DNA of 64,000 nucleotides from Couchioplanes caeruleus (lineage in GTDB: Bacteria; Actinomycetota; Actinomycetes; Mycobacteriales; Micromonosporaceae): the NCBI RefSeq assembly GCF_003751945.1, contig NZ_RJKL01000001.1, forward strand, positions 5,642,001 through 5,706,000, written 5' to 3'. Shown here in pieces: positions 52,536 through 61,797 of this stretch. Each line of letters begins with the position of its first letter. Positions within the stretch are counted from its first letter, which is position 1. The position numbers and the translations under genes are program-made. The notes under the pieces were generated by a model that was not told the DNA's origin, ran no database searches, and saw only the letters and a list, made by a program, of their open reading frames with translations.

Positions 52536-53740
52536 CTGACCTGGACATGCGTACGCCCGGAGCGCTCGCGGACGCCGAGCGCTGGACGGCGCACAACTAC
52601 CACCCGCTGCCGGTGGTGATCGCCGACGCCGAGGGCGCCTGGGTCACCGACGTCGACGGCAAGCGCTACCTGGACTTCCTCTCCGGATATTCGGCGCTGA
52701 ACTTCGGGCACCGCCACCCCGGCCTCGTCGCCGCCGCCCACGCGCAGCTCGACCGGCTCACGCTGACCAGCCGCGCGTTCGTGCACGACCAGTTCGCGGA
52801 GTTCTGCCACCGCCTCGCCGACCTGTGCGGCAAGGAGCTCGTGCTGCCGATGAACACCGGCGCCGAGGCCGTGGAGACCGGCATCAAGGTCGCGCGCAAG
52901 TGGGGCTACCAGGTCAAGGGCGTGCCGGACGGGCAGGCCGAGATCATCGTCGCGGCGGACAATTTCCACGGCCGCACCACGACGATCATCAGCTTCTCCA
53001 CGGACCCGGACGCGCGCAACGACTTCGGGCCGTACACCCCGGGCTTCACGATCGTTCCGTACGGCGACAGCGACGCGATCGCCGCCGCCATCACCCCTAA
53101 CACGGTCGCCGTGCTGCTCGAGCCCATCCAGGGCGAGGCCGGCGTGCTGGTCCCGCCCGCCGGCTACCTCGCCGGCGTCCGGCAGCTGTGCACCGACAAC
53201 AACGTGCTGTTCATCGCCGACGAGATCCAGTCCGGCCTCGGGCGTACGGGCAAGACCTTCGCGATCGAGCACGAGGGCGTTGTTCCGGACATGTACCTGC
53301 TCGGCAAGGCGCTCGGCGGCGGCATCGTGCCCGTCTCCGCGGTCGCGGCGAACAAGGACGTGCTCGGCGTGCTCAAGCCCGGCGAGCACGGCTCCACGTT
53401 CGGTGGCAACCCGCTCGCCTGCGCGGTCGGCACCGCGGTGGTCAAGCTCCTGGAGACGGGCGAGTTCCAGCAGCGCTCCGCCGAGCTCGGGGCGAAGCTG
53501 CACGAGGGGCTGAACGCCCTGGTCGGGCGCGGCGTGCTGGCCGTACGCGGGCGTGGCCTGTGGGCCGGCGTCGACATCGACTCGGAGCGGATGACCGGCC
53601 GCCAGGTCTCGGAGAAGCTCGCGGCCCGCGGCGTGCTCGCCAAGGACACCCACGGTTCGACGATCCGGCTCGCGCCGCCGCTGACGGTGACCGAAGCGGA
53701 TCTCGACCACGCGCTGGCTCAGCTGGCCGCGATCCTGTGA
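52532..53740 (+). CDS. rocD: Ornithine--oxo-acid transaminase
   Basis: PLP enzyme moving the delta-amino group of ornithine to 2-oxoglutarate, giving glutamate semialdehyde. 402 residues. ALNFGHRHPGLVAAAHAQ, VLPMNTGAEAVETGIKVARK, ADNFHGRTTTIISF, ADEIQSGLGRTGK with the PLP Asp, and LLGKALGGGIVPVSAV with the PLP lysine are all present. GTG 52532 overlaps the ddaH stop (GTGA), so arginine-derivative hydrolysis and ornithine catabolism are coupled. Confidence 0.95.
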   Translation: MTDLDMRTPGALADAERWTAHNYHPLPVVIADAEGAWVTDVDGKRYLDFLSGYSALNFGHRHPGLVAAAHAQLDRLTLTSRAFVHDQFAEFCHRLADLCGKELVLPMNTGAEAVETGIKVARKWGYQVKGVPDGQAEIIVAADNFHGRTTTIISFSTDPDARNDFGPYTPGFTIVPYGDSDAIAAAITPNTVAVLLEPIQGEAGVLVPPAGYLAGVRQLCTDNNVLFIADEIQSGLGRTGKTFAIEHEGVVPDMYLLGKALGGGIVPVSAVAANKDVLGVLKPGEHGSTFGGNPLACAVGTAVVKLLETGEFQQRSAELGAKLHEGLNALVGRGVLAVRGRGLWAGVDIDSERMTGRQVSEKLAARGVLAKDTHGSTIRLAPPLTVTEADLDHALAQLAAIL

Positions 53741-53754
53741 GAGGGGGCGGTGGG

Positions 53755-53777
53755 GCGGCGGCCTGATCGGCCGCCGC
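53755..53777. terminator. Bidirectional terminator between rocD and the FHA gene
   Basis: GCGGCGGCC and GGCCGCCGC, 9-bp perfect arms around TGATC, followed by TCTTCCC. It lies between the convergent ends of rocD and the FHA-domain gene. Confidence 0.75.
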
Positions 53778-53789
53778 TCTTCCCGTCGC

Positions 53790-54932
53790 CTACCGTTCGA
53801 ACTTGCGGATCGCCATGGTGGGTGCCTCGGCCATGACCGAGTGCGGCTGGGTCACCCCACCGGAGCTCCACAGCTTGGCGCGGCCCACGTACACGTTCGC
53901 GTAGAGCTCCACCACGTCGGTAGGGCCCAGCGCGCGCGTCTCGTCGCGGTTCAGCGTGATCCGCTGGTCGTCGTCGAACGAGCCGTTCGGGCGGATGCCC
54001 GTTCCGTTGGTGCTGACGTCCTGGGCGCTCAGCTCGCCGCTGCGCAGCGCCAGGCGCACATGCCCACGGCTGATCCATTTCCTGGCGTCGTCGCTCAGCC
54101 ACTGGCCCAGCATCACCCCGCCGCCCTCGGGCGCCCGGCCCACGACCACCGGGTTCTCGGTCGAGACCACGAAGCGCCGGCGGACGACGCCGTCGATGCG
54201 TACGGAAAGCACCTCGACGGCCGGGCGCGGACCCGCGTCGCGCAACCGGGCACCGTGCCGCGGGCAGGTCGGCACGCCGGACCGCAACGCCGGCGGCGGC
54301 TGCGAGACCGGGCTCGTCGTCGTGCGCATGTCGGCGAACGGGCTGTCCGGGTCGCCGCCCGAGCCGTACGCGGTGCAGGTCTCGGGGCAGCCCCAGACGC
54401 GGGAAAGCAGCTTGCGCCCCATCGGAGAAGGCTCTGCGACGGCCGGCACGTCACCCCGCCCTACCCGCGCCACCAGCACCGGACCGCCCGCGCCGGGCAC
54501 GGCGGCGAGCAGGCGCCCGGGCTCGGAGACCCAGGGGCGGCGATCCCGGAACTGCTCGGCCCGGCCCCGCGTGAGCACGGGCAGCCCCAGTAGCTCGGCG
54601 ACCTCGAACACCCGGTCGTCGACCTGCGGCACGACCTCGACCACGCCGTCGTCGGCCCAGCGGCGTACCACCATGCGCTCGTTCGAGGTGAGATCGGCAT
54701 CGGAGAGCAGGCCGCGGGGCACCACCGCGTACACCGGGACGTTCTCCTCGGCGACATGCCGGCCGAGCGCGTCGATGACCAGTCCCAGCCGCAACATGCT
54801 GGCCGGACGGCCGCCGTCGAGATCGGCATAGCGGACGATCTCGGAAAGATCGACGACGGCCCGCGCGAGGGCGGGATCGGTGGTGAGGCGCGCCTCGATG
54901 GCATCGAGGACCTTGCTGACCTCGAATCTCAC
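53790..54932 (-). CDS. FHA-domain protein with uncharacterised N-terminal region
   Basis: 380 residues. The C-terminal FHA phosphothreonine-binding domain (about 270-365) is clear: VVVGRAPEGG, ISRGHVRLALRSGE and DVSTNGTGIRP. The first 170 residues (VLDAIEARLTTDPALARAVV, VVPRGLLSDADLTSNERM) form an alpha/beta region I cannot assign; it has a PIN-like look but no confirmed acidic set. A Cys-containing segment (GCPETCTAYG, PTCPRHG) joins them. GTG 54932 follows GGGAGG. It probably responds to a Ser/Thr kinase encoded elsewhere. Confidence 0.78.
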   Translation of the reverse strand: MRFEVSKVLDAIEARLTTDPALARAVVDLSEIVRYADLDGGRPASMLRLGLVIDALGRHVAEENVPVYAVVPRGLLSDADLTSNERMVVRRWADDGVVEVVPQVDDRVFEVAELLGLPVLTRGRAEQFRDRRPWVSEPGRLLAAVPGAGGPVLVARVGRGDVPAVAEPSPMGRKLLSRVWGCPETCTAYGSGGDPDSPFADMRTTTSPVSQPPPALRSGVPTCPRHGARLRDAGPRPAVEVLSVRIDGVVRRRFVVSTENPVVVGRAPEGGGVMLGQWLSDDARKWISRGHVRLALRSGELSAQDVSTNGTGIRPNGSFDDDQRITLNRDETRALGPTDVVELYANVYVGRAKLWSSGGVTQPHSVMAEAPTMAIRKFER

Positions 54933-55239
54933 GTGGCCTCCCGATGAGTACGCGTGCGGCTGCCCGGCCATCATGCCGTCTGAAAGCAGGCATCGGCGAA
55001 TCAGGGTGGTGTGGTCCGTGCCGGTTCGTGGCGGGAAGGCGCTCCCTGAGGCGGTTGCCGGGTGGCCGGGCAGCGGTGCGGGACACGCGCCGACCTCACC
55101 GCACCGCCGTCTGCTGCCGGCCCGCCAGCGTCTCGTCGTTCCCGCCCTCTGGATGGCCGTGCTCGTCGCTCTCGGCTGCTTCCTGGCGGCGCTCGGTCTT
55201 TCTCCGGGGCCCTGCGAGGCCTGTGAGGAAGCGCCGGTT
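54933..55239. other. Gap without recognisable gene
   Basis: No convincing coding frame, hairpin or promoter stands out between the FHA-protein start and the 21-bp array. The FHA gene promoter should lie here. Confidence 0.4.
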
Positions 55240-55301
55240 CGTCTTACGAGGCGTCGGCTTCGTCTTACGAGGCGTCGGCTTCGTCTTACGAGGCGTCGGC
55301 G
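55240..55301. repeat. 21-bp tandem triplicate at the 3' end of the PCD gene
   Basis: CGTCTTACGAGGCGTCGGCTT occurs twice without change (55240, 55261) and a third time at 55282 with a diverged end. The third copy contains the stop codon and last five codons of the dehydratase gene, so the gene end was duplicated outwards. Confidence 0.9.
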
Positions 55302-55579
55302 AGGATGCGGTCGATGCGGTTGGCCAGGGCGATGTCCCGGGTCGTCACGCCGCCGACCGAGTGGGTGCTGCAGCGGAACGTCAGCGTGCGCCAGCGGATG
55401 TCGATGTCGGGGTGGTGGTCCATCTCCTCGGCCAGCTTCGCCACCCGGTCCACGACCGCGATCGCGGCGGGGAAGCTGCGCAGGCCCACGGTGCGGACGA
55501 TCGCGTCCGTGCTGCCCTCCCACCCGTCGAGGACGGCCACGGCGTTGCGTACCGAATCGGCGTCGAGCAGGTCACCCAT
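55286..55579 (-). CDS. 4a-hydroxytetrahydrobiopterin dehydratase (PCD/DCoH)
   Basis: 97 residues. The active-site motif EMDHHPDIDIRWRTLTFRC supplies the two His, and STHSVGGVTTRDIALA completes the family pattern. It regenerates quinonoid pterin after aromatic hydroxylases, or acts in molybdopterin-like metabolism where no hydroxylase is present. The C-terminal ADAS-stop lies in a 21-bp repeat. Confidence 0.92.
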   Translation of the reverse strand: MGDLLDADSVRNAVAVLDGWEGSTDAIVRTVGLRSFPAAIAVVDRVAKLAEEMDHHPDIDIRWRTLTFRCSTHSVGGVTTRDIALANRIDRILADAS

Positions 55580-55691
55580 TCCCTGAGCTTAGTCGTCGGG
55601 CGCACCCGGTCGGTGCTGGCCGGGGCCGAGAATGTCGCACGTTTCGGCTACGGTGGGCGCCGACATGAGGCTTGACGGGGAGGGACACCCA

Positions 55692-56492
55692 ATGAGAAAT
55701 CGACGTCTGGTCATCGCGGTTGTCGCGATGGGCGTGGCGCTCGGCCTGACCGGCTGCGGCCCCGAGGACACCGCCAAGACGCCGACCGGCGCGGCGGGCG
55801 CGAGCGCCGAGGCTCCGCAGGCGGCCTCGAAGCTCGACCCCGCGGCCGACCTCGCCGCCGCCGCCAAGAAGCTCGCCGACCAGAGCATGAAGTTCGACCT
55901 GGACATGTCCGGTCAGATGACCATGACCGGCGTGGCGGACACGAAGGCGCGACTCACCCAGGTCTCGATGTCGATGACCGCCCTCGGCGGCGACAAGATC
56001 GAGATGCGCATGATCAAGGACGACCTCTACCTGAAGCTCGCCGGCTCCCTGGGCGCGATGCTCGGCGGCAAGGGCGGCGGCAAGGCCTGGATGCACCTCG
56101 ACGCCAGCAAGCTGAGCGAGGGCAGCAACTTCAACCTCAGCCCGAACGGCGACGACCCGGCGGGCACCCAGGCGATGATCTCGTCCCTCACCCAGGTCGA
56201 GCGCGTCGGCGACACGGGCTTCAAGGGCACCCTCGACCTGTCGAAGTCCCCGCGCTTCAAGAAGGGCGCCGCGGGGCTGGGCGACAAGCTGACCAAGATC
56301 CCGTTCACGGCCAAGAAGGACGGTGAGGGCCGCCTCGTCGAGCTGACCCTCGACATGAGCAGCCTCGGTGCGGGCGCCGGCAAGATGAAGACCACCTACC
56401 ACGACTTCGGCACCCCGGTCTCGGTCGAGGCCCCGCCGGCGTCCGAGGTGCAGGAGATGCCGAGCCAGCTCTCCGGAATCCTCAACGCCTGA
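55692..56492 (+). CDS. Lipoprotein of the LppX/LprG-like type (copy 1)
   Basis: 266 residues. Signal II: VIAVVAMGVALGLTGCGPED, lipobox LTGC, then a Thr/Ala-rich spacer. The folded part (about 50-260) alternates beta strands with DPAADLAAAAKKLADQSMKF, DDLYLKLAGSLG and TGFKGTLDLSKS, the pattern of the LolA/LppX half-barrel that binds lipid. Start ATG 55692 sets the usual RNRR charge before the signal. A paralogue follows. Confidence 0.72.
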   Translation: MRNRRLVIAVVAMGVALGLTGCGPEDTAKTPTGAAGASAEAPQAASKLDPAADLAAAAKKLADQSMKFDLDMSGQMTMTGVADTKARLTQVSMSMTALGGDKIEMRMIKDDLYLKLAGSLGAMLGGKGGGKAWMHLDASKLSEGSNFNLSPNGDDPAGTQAMISSLTQVERVGDTGFKGTLDLSKSPRFKKGAAGLGDKLTKIPFTAKKDGEGRLVELTLDMSSLGAGAGKMKTTYHDFGTPVSVEAPPASEVQEMPSQLSGILNA

Positions 56493-56689
56493 CATGAGCG
56501 ATGACTGAGGGCCGGGTGACGGTTCTCGGGTGAGCGATGACCGATGGCCGGGTGGGGACGATCCCCGCCCGGCCATCGGACTTTCTCCGGTGGTGCGTGT
56601 CTGGTGGAGGAGCCGTTTGGTGAGGCGGCGGATCGGGCATGGGGTGAGCCTTCGTCACGACGGCGATGACGGGTGCAAGGAGGGATGAC

Positions 56690-57499
56690 ATGCGGACGGC
56701 TCGTGCAGCAGGGCTGGGCCTTGCATCGTTGGCCGCGGTAGCTCTCGCCGTGGGCGGGTGCTCCGCCGACAATGCGGCGACCCCGGGCGCTGGTACTCCC
56801 TCCGGAAGTGTTCCCGGTGCGTCCGCGAGCGCGGGCGTCGCCGACCCCGCTGCCGCCGCCGCGCTGGCCGATGCCGCGGCGAAGCTCAGCACCACAAGCT
56901 TCAAGGTGTCCATGACGTCCGGGCCGGGCCTGAACCTGAACGGGCTCATGGACGCGCCGAACGGTGTCGGGACGGCCACGGTGGCCATCACCGGGTCGAA
57001 TACCAAGATCGAAATCAAGACTTTGCTCGTGGACCAGGACCTTTACCTCCAGATCCCCGGCATCACGAAGACCGGCACCTGGACCCACGTGGACGTGTCC
57101 CGGCTGCCCGAGGGCGCCAACGTCGGACTGCGACCGGGGCAGATCGATCCGGCCAACACCGCCCAGTTGCTGAGCTCCACGACCGACGTGCAGCGGGTCG
57201 ACCCGCGCAGCTTCCGGGGCACGCTCGATCTCACCAAGGTCGCCGGTGTCGTCGGCGTCGACCAGAAGATGGTCAGCTCGTTGGGTTCCCAGGCCCAGAA
57301 CGTGCCGTTCACCGCGGGCCTCGACGAGCAGGGCCGGCTCTCCGCCCTGACGATCCAGTTTCCGGCCGTGAACGGGCAGCAGGCCCAGCCGCTCGAGGTC
57401 CTGTACTCCGACTACGGCACCCCGGTGGATGCGAAGCGGCCGCCGGCCGCCCAGATCATCGAGGCGCCGGACAGCCTCTACCCCACCCTGGGCGGCTGA
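56690..57499 (+). CDS. Lipoprotein of the LppX/LprG-like type (copy 2)
   Basis: 269 residues. Signal II with lipobox AVGGC (Cys24), then a Gly/Ser/Pro spacer. VADPAAAAALADAAAKLSTT, DQDLYLQIPGITKTGTWTHV and RSFRGTLDLTKVAG repeat the copy 1 pattern, so the two genes arose by tandem duplication and have diverged strongly. AAGGAGGG precedes ATG 56690. Likely binds a lipid or a membrane-active molecule outside the cell. The 197-bp gap before it holds GAGCGATGAC repeats only. Confidence 0.72.
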   Translation: MRTARAAGLGLASLAAVALAVGGCSADNAATPGAGTPSGSVPGASASAGVADPAAAAALADAAAKLSTTSFKVSMTSGPGLNLNGLMDAPNGVGTATVAITGSNTKIEIKTLLVDQDLYLQIPGITKTGTWTHVDVSRLPEGANVGLRPGQIDPANTAQLLSSTTDVQRVDPRSFRGTLDLTKVAGVVGVDQKMVSSLGSQAQNVPFTAGLDEQGRLSALTIQFPAVNGQQAQPLEVLYSDYGTPVDAKRPPAAQIIEAPDSLYPTLGG

Positions 57500-57572
57500 G
57501 GTCGCTCACCAACGGCGTCCCCGGGCGAGCGAGTCGTGCGCCTGGTGAATGGGCCGCTCGCCGGAACGAGCT

Positions 57573-57683
57573 GGTGTCTGGGTGAGCGGCGCCCGTGGGC
57601 GACGAGCTTGGTGTCTGGGTGAGCGGCGCCCGTGGGCGACGAGCTCGGTGTCTGGGTGAGCGGCGCCGGCCGGGGACGAGCCG
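57573..57683. repeat. 37-bp tandem array after the second lipoprotein
   Basis: Three copies start at 57573, 57610 and 57647, beginning GGTGTCTGGGTGAGCGGCGC. Copies 1 and 2 differ only in their last bases; copy 3 diverges in its second half. Confidence 0.9.
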
Positions 57684-57803
57684 GCGCGTGGATGAGCTGC
57701 GTGGCGGGGTGACCTGCGTGCTCGGGAACGCTGACGAGCGGGCGGCGCGTCCGGGAAGGCGGCGCGGGCCGGATGGTTGATGCATCGGCTACCGTTGCGG
57801 ACC

Positions 57804-58613
57804 GTGCCAGAGGGACACACCATTCATCGTCTTGCCGGGCGGCATCGAGAGTTGTTCGCCGGACATGTCGTCGCCGTGGACAGCCCGCAGGGGCGGTTCG
57901 GTGCCGGGGCGGCCCTGATCAGTGGCCGCCGGTTGATCGACACCGAGGCGTACGGCAAGCATCTGCTGCATCACTTCGACGGGGAGCTCAGCCTCCACAT
58001 CCATCTCGGGCTGTACGGCAAGTTCGCCGACGGTGTGGCGCCCGCACCCGATCCCGTGGGGCAGGTGCGGATGCGGATGGCGGGCGGCGGGCACTGGCTC
58101 GAGCTGCGCGGCCCCACCGCGTGTGAGGTGCTCGAGCCCGGGGCGGTGGCGGTGCTGCGGGCGCGGCTGGGCCAGGATCCGTTGCGGGACGACGCCGATC
58201 CGCTTTCCGCGTACGGCAGGGTGCGAAGCAGCATGAAGCCGGTGTTTGCGCTGCTGCTGGACCAGACGGTGGTTGCCGGGTGTGGGTTGATCTACGCGAA
58301 CGAGGTGTTGTTCCGGGCCGGGCTGGCACCGACGACGCCGGGAGCGCGCATCACGGCGGCGTGCTGGCAGCAGATGTGGGACGACCTGCGGGCCCTCATG
58401 AAGGAGGGTGTCCTGCGGGGCCGGATCGACACCGTGCACACCGCGCACACGCCGGAGGCCATGCAGCGTGCGCCGCGGGTAGACCGGCACGGCGGCGAGG
58501 TGTACGTGTACCGCCGGCCCGGACAGCCGTGCCTGGTGTGCGGGACGCCGGTGCAGCGTGGGCCCCTGGCCGGCCGGAATCTCTACTGGTGCCCGACCTG
58601 CCAACCCGGCTGA
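57804..58613 (+). CDS. Fpg/Nei-type DNA glycosylase
   Basis: Removes oxidised bases and cuts the abasic strand (bifunctional AP lyase). 269 residues from GTG 57804, chosen because processing leaves Pro2 as nucleophile and Glu3 (PEGHTIHRLA). LHIHLGLYGKF and CGLIYANEVLFRAGLAPTTP form the helix-two-turn-helix. The zinc finger CLVCGTPVQRG/YWCPTC is intact at the end. MPEGHTIHR marks the mycobacterial Nei2/Streptomyces branch. Confidence 0.93.
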   Translation: MPEGHTIHRLAGRHRELFAGHVVAVDSPQGRFGAGAALISGRRLIDTEAYGKHLLHHFDGELSLHIHLGLYGKFADGVAPAPDPVGQVRMRMAGGGHWLELRGPTACEVLEPGAVAVLRARLGQDPLRDDADPLSAYGRVRSSMKPVFALLLDQTVVAGCGLIYANEVLFRAGLAPTTPGARITAACWQQMWDDLRALMKEGVLRGRIDTVHTAHTPEAMQRAPRVDRHGGEVYVYRRPGQPCLVCGTPVQRGPLAGRNLYWCPTCQPG

Positions 58614-58655
58614 CCCACCCAGTCGGTGAACGAACCGCCAGAGGCCCCGGCGACC

Positions 58656-58733
58656 GGGCGCGGCGAGGAGAGCCCGAGTCCGGGCGCGGCGAGGAGAGCC
58701 CGAGTCCGGGCGCGGCGAGGAGAGCCCGAGTCC
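58656..58733. repeat. 26-bp tandem array after the glycosylase
   Basis: Three identical copies at 58656, 58682 and 58708, each beginning GGGCGCGGCGAGGAGAGCCC. They lie 43 bp after the glycosylase stop and before the convergent polysaccharide deacetylase end. Confidence 0.92.
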
Positions 58734-58763
58734 GAGTCCCGCGGAGGAAGCGCCGCGTCCGGG

Positions 58764-60299
58764 CTACTGCGTGGTGGAGGCGGGAGCCGTCGCGGGCGGA
58801 GATGTGGGTCCGGGTGGGAGGCCCAGCGTGAAGTTCTCCCGGAGTCGCGGCAGCAGCGTCTCGTACGCCTCGACGGTGTCCGGCTGGGCGAAGTCGTGGG
58901 ACAGCACGATCGATCCGGGCCGGACGTTGTCCGTCACCTCCCGGATGATCTTGTCCACGTGGGACTCGCCGGTTTGCGAAGCACTGCGCTCCCAGTCGCG
59001 GGGGTCGACCTCCCAGTAGAGGGACGTCATGCCCTCGGCGTACGCGGTGCGGACCAGGCGGTCGGTGAAGTTGCCGCCCGGTGCCCGGAAGTAGGGGATC
59101 TTCGCGTCCGGGACGGCCGCGCGGATGGCGTCGTTGGTGCGAATCAGATCCTTGCGGATCTCGTCCGGGTCGTCCTTGCCGATCGTGAGGCTGTGGTTCC
59201 AGGTGTGGTTGCACAGCGCGTGTCCCGCGGCCGCGATGTCGCGGACGATGTCGGGGTGCCTGCGGACCTGCTCGCCGACGACGCAGAACATCGCCGTGAC
59301 CTGGTGTTCCTCCAGGAGAGCGAGGATCTTGGGGGTCTGCACCGGGTCGGGGCCGTCGTCGAAGGTCAGTGAGACCGTCTCCGTGCCGGTGGTGCGCAGG
59401 GAGTTGGCAGGGCCGTCGCCCTCGGGGATCGGGACGGTCGCCGGGTCGGGGGCCGTCGCCGGGGCGGACGGTGCCGGGGCCGCCGGGTTCTGCCCGGGCG
59501 GGGCCGACGGGTCGGCCGGGGCCGGCGGGTTCGCCGGGGTGTCCTGGGGTGACTTCGGGCTGGTGGGCGTGGCCGCCTCGGCCTCCTTCCCCGGCTTCTT
59601 CCCGGGGGACCTGGCCGGCGCGACGACGGAGTTCTCCGCCGCGTTGACCGCGGTCACCGTCGTGTCGCCGCCCTGCTGCATCGGCACGACGACGAGCATG
59701 AGGCCGACGGCGACCAGGGCACCGAGCAGGGCCTGCTGCCGGTGCCGGCCGATGAGCAGCCAGGATTCGATCGGCAGGGTGCCGGGGGCACGGTGGGCGC
59801 CGGTGGCGGGCCGCTTGCCGGTGTCGGCGCGGGCCCAGTCGCGCACGGCGCCGGCCGCGTCCAGCACCGCCGGCAGCGGTCGCACGGTGATGGCGAGTTG
59901 GTCGGCGGCCGCGTGCCGGCCCCGGGCGGCGCGCGCGGCCTGCCGGGGGATGAAACGCTCGCTCCGGCGGTCGGTCAGGTCCGCGTCGGGCACATCGGCG
60001 TCGGGCACATCGGCGTCGGGCACACGGTGGACCGCGGGGCGGCGCCGGCCGCCGGCGATGCGCTGCGTCGCGGGTGGACGCAGGGCGATCGGGCCGGCCG
60101 GCGACTCGGGGCGGCGGTGCCGACCGAGCGAGGTCTCGTCGCCGGAGTGCTCGTGGTCGGCGTGGGCGGGGCGACGGCCGTCGAGCGTGCCGACGTGGGG
60201 AAAGGCGCCGACGCCGCCGGTCAGCGCGGGGTGCGCCGGGCCGGCCGCGTGTCGCGGGCCCTGCTGCGGCGCCGGATATTCGGGGGGATGCGGCGGCAT
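58764..60299 (-). CDS. Membrane-bound polysaccharide deacetylase (NodB domain)
   Basis: 511 residues. A long basic, cytosolic N-terminus (1-185) contains three DADVP repeats. One membrane helix (about 190-208, LLGALVAVGLMLVVVPM) and a Pro/Ala linker follow. The NodB domain (about 300-490) has TFDDGPDP, HTWNH, PYFRAPGGNFTD and VLSHD, giving the Asp-His-His metal site. It removes N-acetyl groups from chitin oligomers or peptidoglycan outside the membrane; which one is unknown. Chitinases in the window make chitin-like substrate plausible. Confidence 0.9.
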   Translation of the reverse strand: MPPHPPEYPAPQQGPRHAAGPAHPALTGGVGAFPHVGTLDGRRPAHADHEHSGDETSLGRHRRPESPAGPIALRPPATQRIAGGRRRPAVHRVPDADVPDADVPDADLTDRRSERFIPRQAARAARGRHAAADQLAITVRPLPAVLDAAGAVRDWARADTGKRPATGAHRAPGTLPIESWLLIGRHRQQALLGALVAVGLMLVVVPMQQGGDTTVTAVNAAENSVVAPARSPGKKPGKEAEAATPTSPKSPQDTPANPPAPADPSAPPGQNPAAPAPSAPATAPDPATVPIPEGDGPANSLRTTGTETVSLTFDDGPDPVQTPKILALLEEHQVTAMFCVVGEQVRRHPDIVRDIAAAGHALCNHTWNHSLTIGKDDPDEIRKDLIRTNDAIRAAVPDAKIPYFRAPGGNFTDRLVRTAYAEGMTSLYWEVDPRDWERSASQTGESHVDKIIREVTDNVRPGSIVLSHDFAQPDTVEAYETLLPRLRENFTLGLPPGPTSPPATAPASTTQ

Positions 60300-60417
60300 T
60301 CGTCATGCCTACCGTGCGGCAAGATCGAAAACGAGACCGCATTCGTGATCAATGTATGGCTGACGGTAATCGATGCAGGTCAGCGGCTTGCCGTCGGACA
60401 GGATTGCTCAAGGCGGG

Positions 60418-61797
60418 TCACCGGGAGGCGTGGACCTCGTCCGTCGCCTTGCGGGCCGCGATCAGCACCGGATCCCAGACCGGTGAGAACGGCGGCGCGT
60501 AGCTCAGGTCCAGGCCGGTCATCTCCTCCACCGTCATGCGGTTCCAGACCGCTATCGCCAGCGAGTCGATCCGCTTGGCGGCTTCGGCGCGGCCGACGAT
60601 CTGCGCGCCCAGCAGCATGCCCGTACGCCGCTCCGCGATCAGCTTGATCAGCATCCTGCTCGCGCCCGGGTAGTAGCCGGCGCGGCTCGTCGACTCCACC
60701 GAGGCGGTCACGAACGCGAAGCCCGCGGCCGCCGCCTCCCGCTCGGTCAGCCCGGTACGGGCCACCTCGAGATCGCAGACCTTCGTCACCGCCGTACCTA
60801 TGACTCCCGGAAACGTCGCATAGCCGCCGCCGAGGTTGATGCCCGCGACCCGGCCCTGCTTGTTCGCGTGCGTCCCGAGCGGGACGTGCACGGGCTGGCC
60901 GCTGATCCGGTGCACCGTCTGGACGCAGTCCCCGGCCGCCCAGAGCCCGTCGACGCGCCCTTCCGGGCCGACCACCCGCATCCGCAGGTCGGTGCGCAGG
61001 CCGCCGGTCACGCCGACCGGAATGCCGGACTCCTCGGCGAGCGTCGTGTGGGGGCGTACGCCCAGGCCGAGGACCACGATGTCGGCCGGCAGCGACCCCT
61101 CGGGGGTGACGACCGCGCTGACCCGCCCGTGCGCGGTCTCCAGGCCCTGCACCCGGGTCCCGGTGCGGACCTCGATGCCGAGCCCGCAGATCGCCTCGCG
61201 CACCTTCTCGCCCATGTCCGGGTCGATGGTGGACATCGGCTGCCCGGACTTCTCCAGCAGGGTGACCTCGAGCCCCCGCCGGATCATCGCCTCGGCCATC
61301 TCGACGCCCACGTAGCCGCCGCCGATCACCACCGCCCGGCGCGGCCGGGGATCGCGGTCGAGCCAGGCCTGGATCGCGGCGCCGTCGTCGAGCGTCTGCA
61401 CGCCGAAGACGCCGCCGCCGTCGATGCGCGCCCAGTCCGGCGTGACCGGGACGGCGCCGGCCGCGTACACCAGCTCGTCGAAGCCCTCGCGGCGTTCGCC
61501 GCCGTCCTCCAGGTCGTGGGCGATCACCTCGCGCCGGTCCAGGTCGATCGCCACGACCTCGTGCCGCATCCGTACGGTGATGCCGGCCTTGGCGAAGGCG
61601 GCGGGCTCCCGGGCGATCAGGGCGTCGCGGTCGGCGACGGCACCGCCGATCCAGTACGGGATGCCGCAGGCGGAGTAGGACGTGAAGTGGCCCCGTTCGA
61701 ACGCCACGATCTCCAGGTCGTCCGGGCCGCGGCGCTTGCGGGCCTGTGAGGCCGCGGACATCCCGGCGGCGTCGCCGCCGACGACGACGAGTTTCAC
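60418..61797 (-). CDS. FAD-dependent pyridine nucleotide-disulfide oxidoreductase (CoA-disulfide reductase-like)
   Basis: 459 residues. FAD motif VVVGGDAAGMSAASQARKR, single redox Cys in FTSYSACGIPYWIGG, NAD(P)H fold VVIGGGYVGVEMAEAMIRRG, and second FAD site GLWAAGDCVQTVH. A single active cysteine and no C-x4-C pair places it with CoA-disulfide reductases and NADH oxidases. GTG 61797 overlaps the ligase stop by 4 bp. It may reduce a low-mass disulfide or sense one. Confidence 0.88.
   Translation of the reverse strand: MKLVVVGGDAAGMSAASQARKRRGPDDLEIVAFERGHFTSYSACGIPYWIGGAVADRDALIAREPAAFAKAGITVRMRHEVVAIDLDRREVIAHDLEDGGERREGFDELVYAAGAVPVTPDWARIDGGGVFGVQTLDDGAAIQAWLDRDPRPRRAVVIGGGYVGVEMAEAMIRRGLEVTLLEKSGQPMSTIDPDMGEKVREAICGLGIEVRTGTRVQGLETAHGRVSAVVTPEGSLPADIVVLGLGVRPHTTLAEESGIPVGVTGGLRTDLRMRVVGPEGRVDGLWAAGDCVQTVHRISGQPVHVPLGTHANKQGRVAGINLGGGYATFPGVIGTAVTKVCDLEVARTGLTEREAAAAGFAFVTASVESTSRAGYYPGASRMLIKLIAERRTGMLLGAQIVGRAEAAKRIDSLAIAVWNRMTVEEMTGLDLSYAPPFSPVWDPVLIAARKATDEVHASR

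Noticed and set aside
58656..58733. 26-bp repeats that could suggest a CRISPR array
   Set aside because: Copies are contiguous without spacers and there are no cas genes nearby.
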